This document shows positions 60,113-64,000 of a DNA stretch of 64,000 nt, one piece after another. Each line of letters begins with the position of its first letter. Position 1 is the stretch's first letter. The stretch covers positions 12,971,193 to 13,035,192 of the forward strand of contig JACGWO010000010.1 in assembly GCA_034509735.1 (NCBI GenBank), read 5' to 3'. Both the position numbers and the translations under genes were made by a program. Origin of the DNA: Sesamum alatum (lineage: Eukaryota; Streptophyta; Magnoliopsida; Lamiales; Pedaliaceae). Below the pieces are notes generated by a model. That model was not told the origin of the DNA and did not search any database. It saw nothing but the letters and a program-made list of their open reading frames with translations.

Positions 60113-63100
60113 GGCTACCGCATTTGGTTTCCTGGGATGACTCTAAGGTTAAATTGGAAATTCTGGAGGTGCAAAGGCAAATTATTTATTGCAGAGTCAA
60201 GCTTTAAAGAACGCACATCAAGTATTTGATATTAGTATGGAAGAACGAACTGAATGCACGCAACAAGCTTTGGAGTTCTATCCTTCAAACTGTTATGGTG
60301 ATAGAAGATGAACTATGGTTTGTCTTTTGGGATTTTAACACCGTTTGGGATGGGATTAAAGTATGTTGGGTGTTGGAGATTTTAGGCAGGCAGAAGAGGA
60401 ATTCCAACCGTGTGTATTGGATGTTGATTTGTACACCTTCCCTTACGAGGTATGTTGTTTACTAGGCATAATCATAGTGAGGGGTTTTACAGTTTATGGA
60501 AGAGATTAGATCAGTCTTTAGCCAATGACGGTTGGATGGAATCATGGTCAAATAGTTAATATACTAGTAGCAATGCATAAACTTCTTACCATTCCCTAAT
60601 TATCTTGCAAGAGGAAGTCCACCATAGGGAACCACACACATTTTTCTTTGACAACTGCTTGGCACAAACCCCTGTGTTTCTTAAATCTGTGACTGATGTT
60701 TGGAGGCATCACATCCATGGTACTTCAATGTACTCTATCACAAGGAAATTGAAATTGTTGAAACCTGTACTCCGAGCTCAAAGGAAAAGGAAAGGGGATC
60801 TTAGCCTTAATGTCAGGATGGTTTCAGAGTTCCTCACTCAAGCCTAGGAGTTGCTACAATAGTTCAAGCATCATCTATTCTTGTTGCTACTTGTGAAGTG
60901 TTGTAGATTAGTCTATATAAGAGCGGTGAAGACTGAACATAGTATGCTCCAACAAAGAGCAAAACTTTAACGGCTACAGGGTGGAGATTAGTGTATTAAG
61001 ATTTTCTTCGGAAAAGTTTATGCTAGGAGAACTCTCAGAAGGTGTATCAGATACAGAATCAACAAGGTCATATCCTTTCTGATCAAGCTGAGGTACAGAG
61101 GGAGTTTCTCTCATTTTATTATAATCTACTTGGGGGGAGAAATAAGGCACAAGAGTATACACTTAGATTATCATAGGCCACAGGTAGGACGTTTGATCTC
61201 AGAGGACGAATCCTCTACATTGATTAGATCTATTCAGAAGAGTAAATCAAGGAGGCGGTGTTTAGCACAGGTTCTCTACTGGTTCTTTAGAGATGCTTGG
61301 CATGTTGTAGGAGATGAAATCACTGAAGCTGTATTGGAATTCTTCAAAAATGGCAAACTACTTCAGCAAAATGCTACCTTACTAGCATTGATACCTAAGG
61401 TACAAATTCCTTGTGTAGTGGCTAAATACAGGCCCATTGCCTATTGCAATGTCCTATAGAAGATCATCACTAAAGTCATGGTGAACAGAATGAAGCCTAT
61501 GATAGATAGCCTTATAGATGCTTCCTAGAATGCCTTTGTCCCAAGAAGGAACATTAGCGATAATATTTAGCAAGCTTAGGAGTTGTTAGCATAATATAAT
61601 CGAAGTCACTTACCTCCTCGATGTTTAGTAGAGATGGACCTTAGCAAGGCCTATGGTATGGTGGAATGGGACTATCTAGTGGTTGCACTTCATATGTTTT
61701 CAGTTTATCTGTTGGATTAAGGAATGTGTGTCAACAACTAGTTTTTATATTTGTCTTAATGGCTCTATACATGGGTTCTTTGTAGGGAAAAGGGACCCCA
61801 TGTCCGCTTATCTTTATGTTCTTATTATGGAGACTTTTCATCTTATGTGCATAGAAAATATAGATCAGTTAGATGGTTTTTCTTACTACTAGAAGTAGAA
61901 GGAACTGAAATTACTCTACCTTTACTTTGTTGATAACCTATTATTGTTTTGGAGGCAGATGTGCACTCACTAGGGACTTTCAAAGAAGCTTTGGATCTGT
62001 TTTGTGAATTGACAGGCCTACGGGATAATCCAGCTAAGAAACTATCGTTTCAAAATCAAAAGAGGAGAGCAAGCAAGAGCTGCTTGTTGTGCTGGAGTTC
62101 CAAGAAGGTTCACTTCCTGTTAAGTATCTAGGTTGCCATTGACATCTTCAAAATTAACTGTGGCAGACTGGACATATTTATAATTGAAGATGGAACAAAA
62201 GAATCTCTGGATGGAGTCACATCAATCTCTCATTTGTTGCGAGGACTCAGCTTATCAAATCTGTTGAGTGCTATGTATATATACTGGGGAGCAACTTTTG
62301 TACTCCCTAAAGGTGTGATCAAAATTATTTGAGGACCTTCCAAGGCAAGGAAACACTGGATCAGGCTATGCCAAAATGCCTTAGGCACAACTGCTAAACT
62401 ATTAATGAGGGTGGCTTTGGCATCACAGATTTTAGGGTCATGAACTGGGCTTTAATGAGCAGGCATATGTAGATTGTGATGCAGCAGCAATCTACATCAA
62501 TCTAGGTTGCATGGATACTAAAGTACGAAACTTGAAAGCTTACAATATGGACTGTCAGGGAGTCCACAAGACCTTGGAGTTGGAGGAAGATCTTAAGATT
62601 GAGAACCCAACTCCAAATAGGGATGGACTACAGGACAGACATTCAAAACCTGGTTTGTTCCTTGGCATGGGGAAGGAATTCTACTACACAAGTACCCTAG
62701 ACTCTCCTCTATTGAAGGAGTCCCATTTGATGGTAAGTTGCATCCTATCATTAATGCAAGACAACGGGAATGGACGGCTATACGAACTACTAAGGTGAGT
62801 ACTATTGTTGAGCAGCTACTACTTATTCAGCAAGGGTCAGACATAATCTTATGGAAATCTAGCAGTGGACAGTTCACCAGTGGAGAGGCTTCTATATTAT
62901 TCCTACCCCGATCCAGCAAGGTGGCATGGACCGTCTAAAATACCAAGAAATACATTTATTCTCTGGCTTGCGATCTTGGAGAGATTGACTACAATGGACA
63001 AACCATGGATGCATCAAGAGGATAGGGGTTGTGTTTTATGTGATGAGCAGCTATAGAAATGCATGATCATTTGTTCTTCCAATGCAGATTTTGAAGGAAC

Positions 63101-63480
63101 TATACCTCTATTTTGAGGGTGCAAGTTCGACCTCAATGGCCATGTTCGCAATGGCAAAGAGGGATACCATAGGCAGCCAAACGTTGGAGGGCAAACATTT
63201 GGTAAATGCAACATCTAGGGATTTACTTGCCTCACTGATCTACCATATATGGAGGGAAAGGAACCTACGAAGATTTCAGGGCAAGATGTGTTCACCAGAG
63301 CAAATAGTGGAACAGATCTTGGAGCAGATTAGGATGCGGATACTTAGTGATGAACTTCAACAAACTCTGCAAACTGATGTCTTGTATAGATTATGGAGGA
63401 TTACGCAGACATAGATTTAATAGCTTCATATTCGTGTATACTTGTACATCTATAAATTTATTTGTTTTAATGAAATTTAG
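60113..63480 (+). pseudogene. Decayed LINE (non-LTR retrotransposon) ORF2
   Basis: Order matches plant L1-type ORF2. Endonuclease end: LEILEVQRQIIYCRV, NARNKLWSSILQ, LWFVFWDFNTVWD (60140-60370). Middle region: DNCLAQTPVFLKSVTDVW, RKLKLLKPVLRAQRKRKGDL. RT: LEFFKNGKLLQQNATLLALI then PKVQIPCVVAKYRPIAYCNV, AFVPRRNISDNI, MDLSKAYGMVEWD, and the catalytic stretch as YFVDNLLLF (usual Ala-Asp-Asp is Val-Asp-Asn). C-terminal zinc-binding remnant: CVLCDEQL near 63030-63056. Many stops and deletions. After the last stop comes a 3' tail with TTTTAATGAAATTTAG, ending in an AT/A-rich stretch near 63500. The 5' part, including any ORF1, is missing. Confidence 0.88.
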
Positions 63481-64000
63481 CTTTACCAATATATATATAT
63501 ACAAAAATAATTAAAAAAAATTAATAGGGTGGGTTTGGGGTGAGTTCGAGTCCAAACTACTAAAATCCACCTACGGTTTCAAACCTGCCCCAGCCCCGAC
63601 AAGTTTGGATCCAATCTAAACCCATTGTCATCCCTATGCACTAATTTAACATTTACCCGCGCAAACGCTGGTATAGTTGTATTGGTTTGAGCTAATTTAA
63701 TCTAGTCCCGAGCAAACACTGCAATACCATTGTCACCACTCATGCTGCACGATTTGAATTGATGGAAGTAGTGTATGATTGTGATACCAATTGATATACT
63801 TTGAAAGAATCCTATCTAGAAAAAATACTTCTTGATTTGGGAGAGCCCAAAGTTATATAAATCGTAGGTCGAGTATCCCATTATATTGATGTGGGATCTA
63901 AATCCCATAACTTATGATTAGGATCATAATAACTCGACGCAAGGCTGTAGAATCTTAGACCTATCAATAGGTGGGTATTACTTGGATTCGGACCCATTAC
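63481..64000. other. Right end of window, no gene seen
   Basis: A short imperfect inverted repeat is visible at about 63523-63640 (GGGTGGGTTTGGGGTGAG against a right side that in reverse complement reads GGGATGACAATGGGTTTAG), possibly a small transposon fragment. The rest is AT-rich without coding similarity. Confidence 0.4.

Noticed and set aside
1..64000. CRISPR arrays, bacterial operons, phage or biosynthetic cluster
   Set aside because: All recognisable sequence is plant nuclear. No regularly spaced identical repeats with unique spacers were seen.
1..64000. tRNA, rRNA or microRNA genes
   Set aside because: I saw no convincing cloverleaf, rRNA block or hairpin with a known mature sequence. 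The foldback arms are better explained as transposons.

Overview
This window is nuclear DNA from a flowering plant, most likely a eudicot. The evidence is spliced genes with GT-AG introns, three plant-type gene families, AT-rich introns, and plant Copia, Gypsy and LINE retrotransposons. I cannot name the species from the sequence.

Host genes. (1) Positions 1-9009 (+) hold the 3' part of an MSL2/MSL3-type plastid mechanosensitive channel gene. Thirteen exons join with consistent phase, and the first is cut by the window edge. (2) Positions 10072-14353 (-) hold a complete ten-exon gene for a GDP-fucose O-fucosyltransferase-family protein of about 502 residues. It converges on gene 1. (3) Positions 44105-49515 (-) hold a complete two-exon NETWORKED 2 (NET2/KIP1-like) actin-binding protein gene of 921 residues. 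Its 94-bp first exon, carrying the start of the NAB domain, lies 2.6 kb from the main exon. From memory, MSL2 and MSL3 in Arabidopsis each sit beside a NET2-type gene, so the MSL-NET2 pairing here looks like old synteny stretched by transposons.

Repeats, left block (15.3-42.4 kb). Five copies of one ~2.1-2.2 kb Copia LTR family occur in the window: 16646-18782 (+), 19610-21806 (-), 31485-33629 (-), 40160-42345 (+) and a truncated copy from 59352 (+). A decayed minus-strand Copia element (3' LTR 19610-21806, internal region 21807-25016) is interrupted in its 5' leader by a Ty3/Gypsy chromovirus (25017-36704, TSD ACCAC, LTRs of about 2.3 kb). The Copia leader resumes at 36705-37090. The gag of that Gypsy is itself interrupted by a solo Copia LTR (TSD ATCGG). 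This gives three insertion layers. A further solo LTR (40160-42345, TSD TCTAA) sits in an unclassified repeat.

Repeats, right block (50.6-63.5 kb). These are the 5' part of a Tat/Ogre-like Gypsy (LTR, gag, tandem array), a GC-rich island, a plus-strand Copia with recognisable gag, protease, integrase, RT and RNase H but many stops, its truncated 3' LTR, and a decayed LINE ORF2.

Small TIR elements lie in introns of all three host genes and between them. One has a perfect 9-bp target duplication of Mutator type. Apart from the three host genes, every coding-looking stretch I could classify belongs to a broken transposon. I found no non-transposon gene cluster or clearly new system. The least explained stretches are 18783-19609 and 37091-40154.
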